A stretch of DNA of 64,000 nt from Agelaius tricolor (taxonomy: Eukaryota > Chordata > Aves > Passeriformes > Icteridae), in assembly GCA_023055355.1 (NCBI GenBank), contig JALJCS010000034.1, positions 448,001-512,000 on the forward strand. The letters are read 5' to 3'. A program made the translations under genes and the position numbers. Positions 50,900 to 62,060 of the stretch are shown here, in pieces. Numbering within the stretch: the stretch's first letter is position 1; each line of letters opens with the position of its first letter. The notes beneath the pieces were generated by a model, which saw only the letters and a list, made by a program, of their open reading frames with translations, made no database searches and was not told where the DNA came from.

Positions 50900-51690
50900 A
50901 GAAGGATCCAGCCCGGCGCTCCTTGCGCTCGCCATTCTCCGGGCCATCGCTGTGTTTTACTGCTCAGCGATGCCGCTCCATCCGTTTGCGTGGAAGGAAG
51001 AGCCACGAGCACTGAGGCACTCAGCAGCCGTGTCATGCCAGCGATGTCGAGCGCTCTCTGCTCGCAAGGCTGAGCCCGCCGCGGAGCCGCCTCCGCAGCC
51101 GCTCGTCCGCCCCCGCCCGCAGCAGCGGCAGCGGCCCGAGGGAGACGCTGCAGCTCGGCGGCTCCCGCGCCTCCGCCAGCCCGAGGGCAGCCGCCGCACA
51201 GTGACCGCGGCAGCGCCCGGCGCCGCTCGCCCGGGGCGGCTCCTGCAGCTCCCGGCCCGCGGCAGCAAAGCACCGCCTGGCGCTCCGCCATCGGCGGGCG
51301 GCAGCGCGCCCCGCCCGAGCTGAGCCCCCGCCACCGGGACCGCTGAGCGAGGCCGAGGCGCCGGGCGGACGCCCCTTCCGCGCCGCTCGGCTCCGTGCGG
51401 GCGGCCGGACGGAGGCTTCGCCCCTCCAGCGTCGCTGCCGCGGCTCCGTCCCGCGTGGGACAGGCGCCGGGAGCTCCCCGCGCCCAGCCCGCTCCCCCGG
51501 CGCGCGGCCGCCTCGGCCCGCCAGCCAATCATATGGCGCGTCGGCCGTTGCGTCAGACGCCGCGCTTTACGGCCGCAGGGCCTGCCGGGAGTTGGAGTCT
51601 CGGACTGACAGCCACCGCTCCGTTCTCCGCCACCGGGAGCTGCGCTCCCGCCAGGGGATCAAACGGCTCCTTCGCTCCTGGGCGCGGAAG
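50900..51690. promoter_or_regulatory. CpG-island promoter
   Basis: CpG-dense, with GC boxes, a CCAAT box (AGCCAATCATATGGCG near 51,522), a CRE-like TGCGTCAG at 51,549, and at 51,579-51,600 a degenerate ZNF143/STAF-type site (reverse strand ACTCCAACTCCCGGCAGG). Such composition marks bidirectional housekeeping promoters. Which gene it served is not visible. It is on the 5' side of the GARNL3 fragment but too close to be its natural promoter. Confidence 0.6.
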
Positions 51691-51717
51691 CACCTTAGGC
51701 AGCACCGCCCCTCCCGA

Positions 51718-52432
51718 ATGTCCTTTCTTTTCCACTCCAACTCTTTTTTCTTTTTTTCACTCTGTTTTTCACCCCCTTTTCCACTTTGGCTCTTTCTTTT
51801 TCATTCTCACCCTTTTCCTTTTTCATTTTTTTTCTTCCTTTCTCTTCCTTCTTTTTTTTTTTTCTTCCTTTCCTTTTCCCTTTTCTTTTGCTCTCTCTTT
51901 CTCTCTTTCTGTCTCTCTCTCTTTCTTTCTCTCTCTCTCTCTTTCTGTCTCTCTCTCTTTCTCTCGCTCTCTTTCTGTCTCTTTCTGTCTCTCTTTATTT
52001 CTCTCTCTCTTTCTTTCTTTCTCTCGCTCTCTCTCTGTCTCTCTCTTTCTTTCTCTCTTTCTCTTGCTCTCTTTCTGTCTCTCTATTTCTTTCTCTCTTT
52101 CTTTCTCTCGCTCTCTTTCTCTCTCTCTCTCTTTCTTTCTCTCGCTCTTTCCCTCTCTCTCTATTTCTTTCTCTCTCTCTTTCTTTCTCCCACTCTCTTT
52201 CTGTCTCTCTTTATTTCTTTCTCTCTCTTTCTTTCTTTCTCTCACTCTCTTTCTGTCTCCCTTTCTCTATTTCTTTCTGTCTCTCTTTCTTTCTTTCTCT
52301 CTCTTTCTTTCTGTCTCTCTCTTTTTCTTTCTGTCTCTCTCTCTTTCTCTCTGTCTCTCTTTCTGTCTCTCTTTCTTTCTTTCTTTCTTTCTCTCTTTAA
52401 TTCTTTCTCTCTTTCTTTCCCTGAATTTCTAA
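51718..52432 (+). repeat. Polypyrimidine (CTTT/CTCT)n tract, about 710 bp
   Basis: Almost pure C/T on the + strand, with CTTT, CTCTCT and TGTCTCTC motifs. It gives spurious long open frames (up to 345 codons of S, L, F). Capable of triplex (H-DNA) formation. Confidence 0.95.
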
Positions 52433-52639
52433 TCTTGGCTTTCCATTCTAGTTTTAAAATGAAAAAGCAGCAGTAGAAACGTTCAGGCTACCGGGGAGTG
52501 CAAAAAACCCCCAAAGGGTAATGATTTTAGGAAAACTATTTCCTCCATGGGAGCCTGAAATTTTCTACAGCTGCAGGTGACATAGAGCTTTTATTTCTTC
52601 TTCTAGATAGTTTATACTTAATACTCTATTTATACAGCG

Positions 52640-52830
52640 CCCCCTGCCGTCTGCATGGGCGAACTGCAGGCACAGCGCCCCCTGCTGTCGGATTTGGCGC
52701 ACTGCAGACACAGCGCCCCCTGCTGTCTGATTTGGCGCACTGCAGGCACAGCGCCCCCTGCCGTCTGCATCGGCGAACTGCAGGCACAGCGCCCCCTGCC
52801 GTCTACATCGGCGAACTGCAGGCAGAGTGC
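52640..52830 (+). repeat. 38-bp tandem array with CTCF-like motifs
   Basis: Five copies of a 38-bp unit, each containing GCGCCCCCTGCYGTC, the reverse complement of a CTCF-core-like GACRGCAGGGGGCGC. All five face the same way. The surrounding bases (CTGCAGGCACA or CTGCAGACACA) vary little, so the array is young. Confidence 0.9.
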
Positions 52831-52884
52831 CGCGTAATGACGTCAGCAAGTCGACACGGCGCCCCGCCCCGGACACGCCCACTC

Positions 52885-53030
52885 GGGCGGCCGTCGCCAT
52901 CTTGTACGGCATTCTGCGACGGCCACGGCGCTGCCATCTTGTACGGCACCCCGTGTCGGCCAGGGCGCCGCCAGCCTGTACGGCACAATTTTATGGCAGT
53001 CGCGCCTTACGGCAGTTTTACGGCATTTGC
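52885..53030 (+). repeat. 37-bp units with YY1-like motifs
   Basis: Two full units and a partial one, starting GCCATCTTGTACGGCA at 52,897 and 52,934, then GCCAGCCTGTACGGCA at 52,971. GCCATCTTG is the YY1 consensus. A CRE palindrome TGACGTCA lies just upstream near 52,838. Confidence 0.8.
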
Positions 53031-53432
53031 GCTTTACGACACCTTTTACGACAGTCTAGCTGTACGGCACATTTTGCGACAGTCGCGCTTTACGGCACCT
53101 TTTGCGACAGCCGCGCTTTACGGCGCCTTTTGCGACAGCTTTTGCGACAGTCGCGCTTTACGGCACCTTTTGCGACAGTCGCGCTTTACGACACCTTGTA
53201 CGACAGTCGTGCTTTACGGTACGTTTTGCGACAGTCGCGATTTACGGCGCCTTTTGCGACAGTCGCGATTTACGGCACCTTTTGCGACAGTCGTGCTTTA
53301 CGGTACGTTCTGCGACAGTCGCGCTTTACGGCGCCTTTTGCGACAGTCGCGATTTACGGCACGTTTTGCGACAGTCGCGCTTTACGGTCCCTTTTGCGAC
53401 AGTCGCGCTTTACGGCAGTTTTACGACAGTCG
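53031..53432 (+). repeat. 28-bp tandem array
   Basis: About 14 copies of a 28-bp unit built on GACAGTCGCGCTTTACGGCA plus CCTTTTGC. One copy is shortened to 12 bp near 53,130. Variants replace GCGCTTT with GCGATTT or GTGCTTT. CpG content is high and many CpGs are intact. Confidence 0.93.
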
Positions 53433-54875
53433 TGCATTACGGCATTACCCTTTATGGAACTTTTATGGAACTTTACAGCACTTTACGGTTTTTATTTTGT
53501 TTTTCATTTATTTTTAATTTATTTATTTTTTAAATTTTATTTTTTACTTAATTGTTATTTTTAATTTTTCTAATTTTAAAGCTTTTTATTTTAGTTTTTA
53601 AATTTTATTTACTTATTATTTTTCTATTTTTCTATTTTTAAAGCTTTTATTTTATTTTTCTAATTCTAGTTATTTACTTATTATTTTTAATTTTTCTGTT
53701 TCTAAGCTTTTTATTTAATTTTTTAAATTTTATTTTTATTTAATTTTTAATTTTTCTATTTTTAAAGCATTTATTTATTTTTAATTTAATTTTTATTTTT
53801 AATTTTTCTATTTTTAGAGCTTTAATTTTATTTTTTAATTTTATTTTTCATTTTTCTATTTTTAAAGCTTTTATTTTTTTTCTAATTTTATTTTTTATTT
53901 ACTTTTTATTTTTAATTTTTCTATTTATAAAGCATTTAGTTTATATTTTATTTTTTATTAAATTTTTATTTTTATTTTTTCTATTTTTGTAGGTTTTTTT
54001 TTTTAATTTAGTGCTGCCCAGACCAACTCAAGCTGGTGATTGTGGTAGTGTTTGAGGGTCTTGCATTACGGCACTACCTTTTATGGAACTCTTACAGCAC
54101 TTTACAGGTTTTATTTTGTTTTTCATTTATTTTAAATAAATTTTGTTTTTAAAATTTTATTTAATTTTAATTTTTATTTTTAAAGCATTTTTATTTTATT
54201 TTTTAAATTTTATTTTTTATTTACTTCTTATTTTTAGTTTTTCTATTTTTAAAGCTTTTTATTTTTTAATTTTATTTTTTATTTAATTTCTATTTTTAAT
54301 TTTTCTATTTCTAAAGCTTTTTATATTTTTAATTTTATTTTTTATTTAAGTTTTTTCTATTTTTAAAGCATTTTTTTATTTTTATTTTTTATTTTTAATT
54401 TTTTTATTTTTAGAGCTTTTATTTTTTATTATTTTTTATTTTTCTATTTTTAAAGCTTATTTTATTTTTCTAATTTTATTTTTAATTTTTATTTTCAATT
54501 TTTCTATTTTTAAAGCTTTTATTTTTTTATTTTATTTTTTATTAAATTTTTATTTTTAATTTTTCTATTTTTAAAGTTTTACTTAATTTTTTAATTTTAT
54601 TTTTTATTTTTAATTTTTCTATTTTTAAAGGTTTTTATTTTTTTTTAATTTAGTGCTGCCCAGACCAACTCAAGCTGGTGATTGTGGTGGTGTTTGAGGG
54701 TCTTGCAATACAGCACTACCTTTTATGGAACTCTTACAGCCCTTTACAGTTTTTACTTTGTTTTTAATTTATTTTAAATTAATTTTGGTTTTTTAAAATT
54801 TATTTAATTTTTATTTATAATTTTTTTATTTTTAAAGCATTTTATTAAATTTTATTTGGTGCTGCCCAAACCTGC
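53432..54875 (+). repeat. AT-rich macrosatellite, about 640-bp higher-order unit
   Basis: Each higher-order unit starts near GCATTACGGCA.TACC.TTTATGGAAC (53,432; 54,063; a variant GCAATACAGCAC at 54,706). T-rich subrepeats of about 70-90 bp follow (TTTTTCTATTTTTAAAGC, then TTTTATT). The unit ends with GTGCTGCCCAGACCAACTC (54,011; 54,653; truncated at 54,859). Spacing is 631-642 bp, with a short third unit. T far exceeds A on this strand. Confidence 0.9.
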
Positions 54876-55383
54876 TGTAGTGCATTTTTATACTTTATAA
54901 TACTTTGAAGTCATTTTGTTTTGTATCCCCATCTTTTTCCCAAATGGTTTATCCCAAACTGTACCCCCCTCCTTCTCCCTGTGTTATCCCTCTCCCGGGA
55001 TGAGATCATCCCCAAACCCCCACCCTGGCTCTCTGTCAATCACTCAGCCTCCCATCCCCTCCATGCAGAAGTTTCGGTCCAAGTCGTCCAGTGATCAGCC
55101 AGAGGCCAGGGGTCAGCCCCCCAAGCCTTGCCCCATACGCTGTCCTAAAGTCTATGGCCCAGCATCCATCCCTTAGGGTCACTTAATGGTTGGTAAGATG
55201 TTATCTACTTTGGGTTTCCACCTCCCTTTAAATGTGACCTTGGCACATCTCCCTGGGGCTCGTGGCAGGAGGCCCCTGAGGTGCAGGAGCTCCTTTGGGA
55301 CTCCTAATAAAACCTTGGATTAACCCCTGCTAAGAGTCAGCCCTTTATCTTCTACCGCTGTCTCTGGTGTCTCTTGTGCTACA
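54876..55383 (+). mobile_element. LTR, 508 bp (TGTAG...CTACA)
   Basis: Perfect 5-bp inverted ends (TGTAG/CTACA). An AATAAA signal lies at 55,306-55,311, about 70 bp before the 3' end, as expected for an R-U5 boundary. It is recognisable as a passerine-type LTR, from memory. No gag, pol or env frame is adjacent, and no standard primer-binding site follows. Flanking 6-bp sequences do not match, so a simple solo insertion with a preserved target duplication is not shown. Confidence 0.8.
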
Positions 55384-55640
55384 CAGGGGCCCAGCCCAGG
55401 TACCCTCAGCACCCTCAGGGCACAGAGAGTGTCTCCCCCCAGCCCAGGTGCCCTCAGTACCCTCGGGGCACACACAGAGAGTGTCTCCCCCCAGCCCAGG
55501 TGCCCTCAGCACCCTCGGGGCACAGACAGTGTCTCCCCCCAGCCCAGGTGCCCTCAGCACCCTCGGGGCACAGACAGTGTCTCCCCCCAGCCCAGGTGCC
55601 CTCAGCACCCTCGGGGCACAGACAGTGTCTCCCTGCTCTC
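55384..55640 (+). repeat. 48-bp tandem array
   Basis: Five copies of a 48-bp unit containing AGCCCAGGTGCCCTCAGCAC, CCTCGGGGCACA and GACAGTGTCTCCCCCC. It starts directly after the LTR, so it may be part of a retroviral leader region or a separate satellite. Confidence 0.92.
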
Positions 55641-55726
55641 GGCCGTGTCAGGGCTGCCCCCCGGTTTCTGACGACTCGGGACTGGCCGAGGGTTACTGAG
55701 AGGCTCGCACAAACCCGCTCGGCCGC

Positions 55727-56121
55727 TGATTGTGGTGGTGGTTGAGGGTCCCCAGGACGAGGGAAGAGACGAGAATCTTGACTCCACCTCTCAGAAGGCT
55801 GAAATATTATTTTATGATCTCTATTATATTAAAAGAAAATGAGATAGTAGAACTATACTAAAAGAGCAAGGAGACATCAGAAAGCTGGAAAGGAATGAAT
55901 AATAAAAACCTGGGACTGCTCACAGCCCCGACACAGCTGGACCATGATTGGTCATTAAGTAGAAACACTGCACAGGAGACCAATCCAAGATGCCCCTGTT
56001 GCTAAACCATCTCCAGCCCACACTCCACAGCCAGCAGATCGTTATTGCTTCCATTGCTGTTCTGAGGCTTCTCAGGAGAAAAATCCCAGCAAAAGGATTT
56101 TCATCAAACACGTCAGTGCCA
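55727..56121 (-). mobile_element. LTR, songbird ERVK-like family (copy 2, -)
   Basis: Same family as 62,466-62,836 and 5,746-6,127: GAGGGAAGAGACGAG, TTATTTTATGATCT, GATTGGTCATTAAG, GAGACCAATC and CTCAGGAGAAAAAT. The + strand start TGATTGTGGTGG differs from the TGTGACCGTG of copy 3, so it is a different subfamily. No matching target duplication is seen. Confidence 0.8.
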
Positions 56122-59100
56122 GGTGATGGCACAGGCAGCATGGGCCGGCCGAGGTCACTGTGTCATCCCTGCCAGCCCAGGTGTCACAGCAAGGAGCAGA
56201 GAGCTCACCCTGTACTCACCCTGTGCTCACCCAGCCCTGCCAAGGGACCGGCTGCCAAAACAGAGCCATGCCACGCATGCCAGTGTCTGCATGGCAGAGA
56301 GAGGACATGAAAAGCCACCGAGGAAGCTGCCACCTCCTCCCTGAGCTCTGCCCTGCAGGCCGGGCCATGGGCAGCCACTGTGGGAAGGCTGCATTTGCTG
56401 CCCATCAGCTGCTCTGTGTCTGACAGGAATTGAAATAGCCCAGGTTTGGGTCGGTGCTGAGCAGAAGGCAGTGAGGAGAAAGGGAGAAGGCTGTGCTGCA
56501 GGCCAGGTGGATCCAGGCAGAGCCAATTTGGGCAGCAGCCTTGTCTAACAGCATTTCATTTTCCACTTCTACTACATTACATTTCATTTTGCACTTCTGC
56601 TAGAACTGCATGTCAACAGCTTTCAAATATCCTCCTCAGTCCCAGCAGCCTGCTTCAAAGTGCTGTGTCTTTATCAGACCATTGATGGTCCTTCTGAAAT
56701 GTGAGTCTCACTGGCCGCATCCAAACCTTGTGCTTGAAGAGCATTCCTAAAAATTAAAGCAGATTGGGCCTTTGGGGAAGAAGGGGCTGCAAAGCATCTC
56801 CTAAAGCATTTTCTACTCCAATTTCATTGTGAGGAAACACACCTGAAGGATGATGCAGGGATTAGGATTGAGACAAAGATGAGTTTGCTAGGTCAATTTT
56901 ACTTTGAGAGCTTGAGAAGCACAGGAAGCCCAGGTGATGATCCCAGAGGGTTGAACACAGAGGTTTCACCCTCCCGGATATACAAGGGCCTTACCTTAAA
57001 ACCACTGCTCTCAGCACGGAGCTGTCTCAACGCTGCATTCATGTTTTCTCCTCTTTGTGCATGTGTAGAATTGAAATCCCTCTTGGGGAAGAAGCTTATT
57101 CCAAGTAAATTCCTAAAGAATTAGCTGAAAAAAACCCTGAAATGTTCTTTCATAGCCTTGTAGATTTTTAAAGCCTTTGACATTTGAAACACTGTTCCCC
57201 TGCAAGGCCTTTTCCTAAATCCCAGCTTCTCAGAAGGCCCAAGGGGACAGGGTTGGCCAAGGGTGGAGCTGTTCTGGATTTGTTGGTGGTGCCTGGTAGT
57301 GAACAGTGTGTTCAGAGCTGCTCTGCTGGTTCTGCCTATCACTTTGACAGGGAAGGAGGGTGCTGGGATATGATAAATCACTTCTAAATGCTGCTTGCAA
57401 TGAAAACACTGTGCATAAACCCTCCTCAATGGTGTTAAATTTGTCTGCTAGATTTCTTCCCTCCCACCCCACCACTGCTGCTCTAAGATCCATTAGTAGC
57501 TCAGTCTTTCTTTGTGTTTTGTTTGACATTTATGCCCAGGTTCCCCAAAGTTTTGGGGGTTCTTTTTAAAATATGATATTGATTTTTTTTCTTGGTTTAA
57601 AAAAAACCTGAAATACACACACACACACACTAAAGAAGCATGTCTCCATGGCTCAGCCCTGAGTGGTAAAGGAAGAGCAACAGGAAGGGTGGTTTGCGGT
57701 GCTGGAGAAAGTCTCTGCCAGGCTTAAAGGAGCATCCCATTTCCACAGATGGCTTTTTTTTTTTTTTTTAATGGGTTATGGTGCTGGGAAGATCTGGAAA
57801 GAGTGCAAGTCCCTCATTCCAGTTTGGATGTCTTGTTTTAAGAAATGTGTTCTTTCAGTTCTTGGAGAGCATAGTTTTGGATTCATCCTCACATCCTCCA
57901 GTCTTGGTGGCTCTGTTGGTTTTTTATTTCCCTTTCTCTGCCCTTTTCCCTGCCCTCACTCCCCTGATGGCTGCAGGGGATGTGATTCAGGCACTCATCA
58001 CTGCTCTGCAGCTGCTTTACAGAGCTAAAACTGACTGGGTCTTTCACCCTCCTCTCATAGCAGTGGTGCAGAGTGAGGCACATGGCAGGGCAGGGCTTTT
58101 AGCTGTTGTTTTATCTTCTGGTTTGATGTTTAACACATGGGACAGAACCCCAAGCCCCTGCTCACCATGTCAGGCTAGGCTGCAGGGGAGCACATTGACA
58201 GCAACACAGTGGCTGCACCACAACCACCATCAATCAATCCGATAGAAAAAGGGTTTAAGGCCTCTGACAGCGCCATGGTGACTGAGCTGAGCCCAACCTG
58301 GGTCTAGCTTAATCCCTGATCTGTGTAAAGCCCTCTTCTGTGCTTTCCTGAGGCTGGGACAGCTGGAGAGGTTGCTCTCCATGAGCACAGGATGGCAGCT
58401 GTGGGCTGAAACTCGCTGAGCTGCCTCCCCAGTAGGGGATGGGCTTGTGAGGGATTTAAAAGAAAAAACATTACCATGTCTTTGTCAGTCTGCCATGCTC
58501 GCTTAAGCTGGCTGTTGGTGATTTGTAGTATTTTATAAAATAAAAACCAAATGCTTTCCCTTTATAAGGAAATATGCTATGAAGAGGGCTTCAAAGGAAA
58601 GATGATTAGTTACTATCCAACTGTTGCTAAATTCATTGCTTGATGGTCCATATACTGCATTTTTTAATGTCACTGATAGCTGATACAGACCATTGCCAAG
58701 CTGTTTGATAATTATTTATCAGCCATCTGCATCAGCATCATCTGCATGACCAGTGATGGCCAAAAAGCAGGAAGGAGAGAAAGGGCTTAAGCTGTAGGCA
58801 GGAAAGGGAAGGCAGAAACCAAGCAGCAAACAATTGGCACCTGGGCTCCATTGAAGACTAAAAGTGGGAAAAAATGGCTTAATTGAAAAATCTGCCTATT
58901 ATGTGTGCAGTCTCCAAGGGGAAACAAACAAACCCATTCAAAGGAAGGGAAAAAAAGGCAAAGAATTAAAAAATCCTTGTGCTGTTATGCAGAATTGGGG
59001 GGTTTAACTTTTCCCAATCTCTTCCCAGTCTCAGGCAGAAATATTTCTATAACCAAACCATCTCCCTTTTTCAAGCATTTAGCTGGATTGAGTAATTTCT

Positions 59101-59912
59101 TAAGTCTCCATCATCAGGACCAGTTTGGGTTTGGCAGCTCAAACACCTTGGCAAGGCCAGGACAACTTCAGTGGTTCTCCTTGTCCTGAAAGAGAGGAGA
59201 AAAGGGAAGTTAAGCTCACTGCAGAATCAAAGCCTCCTGCATTTCATCTTTTGGCTTAGATTGCTCACCATGGAGTATGAGCCATAAAAAAAGGGGAGGT
59301 GGCACCAAATTGAATTAAAAAGTGCCCTTTCCCAGTGCTTTTATTCCAGACATTCAAAGGAAGCTCATTTTTCTTCTAGCATTCTTTCCCTCATTTTAGC
59401 AGAACCATTCTCACCCCAGACCCCACTCAGCAGTTGTTCAATCTTTTGGCGCTGGATCTGGACAAAGGAAGGGACACATCTGGGTCACAGGAAAGCACAG
59501 AGGGAAACCCTCCAAAACTGGCCAGAGAAAAATGAAATGCAGGAAGACTTACCTGCAGCTGGATGCTCTTTGCACTGGGCTTCCTTTAAAGGAATGGATT
59601 TGCTGCTAAACACATCTCAGGCTCAGATGTGACCAGGGAGAAGGTGGGATGGAGATGAGGAGTCAGACAGGGAATAACCAGGGAGATGCAGGGCCCAGGA
59701 ACATCAAGGATGGAGAAGAGAAGGAACAGGGATTGTTCTCCTTGTTTAGATCCATCAGTGCTGAGAGCTTGGGAAGCACATGAGGGTACTAGAGGGATGC
59801 TGGGCAGGAGCAGGAGAACTCCAGGATAAGGGCAAGCTGCTCCCACTCCAGGGCTGGGCCAGGGAAGGAGGGGAATTATTTCTCTCCCCTTTCCAGTGGG
59901 ATGCAGGTGCCA
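56122..59912. other. Non-coding stretch
   Basis: Ordinary composition, with an (AC)n run at 57,616-57,631. The segment 58,540-58,760 is smooth, of moderate GC and TAAT-rich, and looks like a possible conserved non-coding element, but this needs an alignment. No exon recognised. Confidence 0.5.
57616..57631. repeat. (AC)n microsatellite
   Basis: About eight AC units. Confidence 0.8.
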
Positions 59913-59913
59913 C

Positions 59914-60008
59914 CCCATGCAGAGGCAGGAAAACTGCCTTGCAATCAAGTACAAAACCTCCCTGGCAAGCCCAGAATGCCAGCAGCCATTCCTCCTGGAT
60001 TTCCTGCT
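59914..60008 (+). repeat. Dispersed repeat of about 95 bp, copy 1
   Basis: Nearly identical to 61,410-61,504: GCAGAGGCAGGAAAACTGCC, TTGCAATCAAG, CCTGGCAAGCCCAG, ATGCCAGCAGCC and CTCCTGGATTTCCT. Same orientation. Confidence 0.9.
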
Positions 60009-60289
60009 TACAGGCATTTTAAGCTTGCTTTGTCTCAAAATGCCCTTTTTTGCCAAGGGCATTCCCATTTCTTTTGGATCCTGAACAGAGGTTTGGAAAG
60101 CTGACTTTGATGAGGGAACTGTTTCCTATTTTGATCCGTGTTAACTTGGAGTTTCCCTTGGCACCAAAATCAGGGGGTGAACCCAACCCTTGAAAGGCCA
60201 TAAGATCCTAACTATCCAATCCCCAATCCCCTCAGCATTGGCTTGTGGAACCTTCTCAGGGTTAATTTAGCAAATTAAGGGTTTGGCAA

Positions 60290-60900
60290 GTTCAGGATCG
60301 AAACAACCAAAAAGATTCATGAAAAAGAAACGGAACTGAGGCTGGCTAAAAGCTGACGACTCATTACAACAATTCAGTGAAAAGGAAGCAGGAGTGATCC
60401 TATGAAAAACGCCAATCACTTGTTTTTAAAATTTTAAAAGTCTACCAGTAATTACATGCTTATAAAAACAGTAATACAATCAAAGTACTAATAATTTGGA
60501 CAAATTAAATTAGGACAATATGAGACAATAGAGACAAAGAGTTACAGACAGTCCGGGTACCTTTTTCTGGGCAGCATAAGCCCGAAAAAGGACCCCCGTT
60601 AACAAAGGATTAACCCTTAAAAACAACAGCCTGTTGCATATTCATACATCTCATACATGAGGAATAAATTCCATGCAGACACAGGATTCTGTCAACATCA
60701 TCAACTTCTTCCTCTGAATCCTAACGGCGCCTTCGAGGCAGGAAGAAGTTAGTTTCTTCTAATAAGAGAGCAATAAATTCTTTTTCTCTGAAAGATTTAG
60801 GTGTCCTGGAGCTGCTATCTCGCTGCGAGTCCTTTCTTTAAAAAAAGTCTCCTACATAACAGAGTTTCTATTTTAACATTTTGTTATAACCTAAAACTAT
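60290..60900 (-). mobile_element. Probable retroviral LTR (-)
   Basis: Read on the minus strand, the block has several AATAAA-like signals, a TGTCTCTATTGTCTCATATT stretch, and GGGGGTCCTTTTTCGGGCTT followed by TGCCCAGAAAAAGGTACC, which form a stem. This is an LTR-type architecture that I associate with avian ERVs, but I cannot fix the TG/CA ends or find a target duplication. Confidence 0.4.
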
Positions 60901-61319
60901 ATTTAACACGCTATTGAAGAGAATTAATACAGCATTACTTTCTAACACAACGCATATCATATTCATTTTAATATTTGCGAAAAGCCACTCACAAAATACG
61001 CATTTTTCACATTTTCAATACTCACCAAGCCATCTGGCCAGAGTTCTCTGCCCACCGAGGACACAGCAACCAGCAGGGACCTTCCTCCCATTCTCCAGCA
61101 CAGGCTTCTTCCCTCCACACGCAGGGAGCTGCAGACACTCAGGGAACACCGATTTAGTCACAACAGGAGAGGCACAAGGATAATTTGGAACTCGTTGCGA
61201 CCTCAATGCCGCCCAGACCCAGGAGAAAGCACTCTTACCATCAGCCGGAGCGGGGTATTTCCTGTACCGCCCTCTCTTCCCCCTACCCAAGGCGCATGAG
61301 CACACTGCCGCCATCATTG

Positions 61320-62060
61320 GAAGGGCAAGTGAGTGCCGCCCTCAGCCGCCATCTTGGGTGTGGCGTAAAAGTGACCCTTTTTTGTCCCCCCTTTCCAGTT
61401 TTCACCCCTTGCAGAGGCAGGAAAACTGCCTTGCAATCAAGGACAAAACCTGCCTGGCAAGCCCAGGATGCCAGCAGCCGTTTCTCCTGGATTTCCTCTC
61501 CGCAATCTTTGGTACTGGCAGAAGCCACTCCCGGCTGAGCCGCCATCTTTGTTGTGGTACCCTTAAGCATCCCCCGCTCCTCACACAGGCGTTTCTCTTG
61601 TTGGCTGCCTCAACCCGGTCCCGACGCCGATCCCGCGCTCTCAGCGCCATTTTCTGCTGCTTTTCCCGGCGGGAGAAAACGGTTGGCGGGGTCAGCGGCA
61701 CCGGAGCCCCGCGAACCGCGGTAGGGAGCGGCGGCGACGCCTCTGCCGGAGTCCTGCCGCGGCCGCCATCTTGAGTGCGGCTGGAGCCCGACCCGGCTCA
61801 CGCAGGATCCTGGTACGCGGGCGCTTCGCCGTCTTGAAACGGGAGCTCTGTCCCCTCCACGCCTCCGCCGCCCGCCGAAACCGGCCCCGCCGCTCTCGTT
61901 CTTCCCAGCCACCGCCCCGCACGGCGGCCGCTCAAGCCCGGTCGCGCTCCTCTGCACTCCTCACTGTGCTTCACCGCTTCCCTCTGTGCACAGCACCGCT
62001 CTGTGCCCACAAGGTGGCAGCACCGCCCCCCTGCCCGGGCCAGGCTGGACGCGCCTTGGG
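61320..62060 (+). promoter_or_regulatory. CpG-island promoter with three YY1-like sites
   Basis: CpG-rich. GCCGCCATCTTG at about 61,343, GCCGCCATCTTTG at about 61,538 and GCCGCCATCTTGAG at about 61,762 are spaced about 200 bp apart in one orientation. A CTCF-like CCCACAAGGTGGCAGC lies near 62,008. Short frames on both strands are not called. The gene it once drove is not visible. Confidence 0.6.
61410..61504 (+). repeat. Dispersed repeat of about 95 bp, copy 2
   Basis: The partner of 59,914-60,008, here between the first two YY1-like sites. Confidence 0.9.

Noticed and set aside
51395..52476. Frames of 345 and 294 codons rich in S, L and F
   Set aside because: They are translations of the CT-rich tract in several frames.
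54876..56121. A complete provirus between the two LTRs
   Set aside because: The LTRs belong to different families, face opposite ways, and enclose only a 48-bp array with no gag, pol or env frame.
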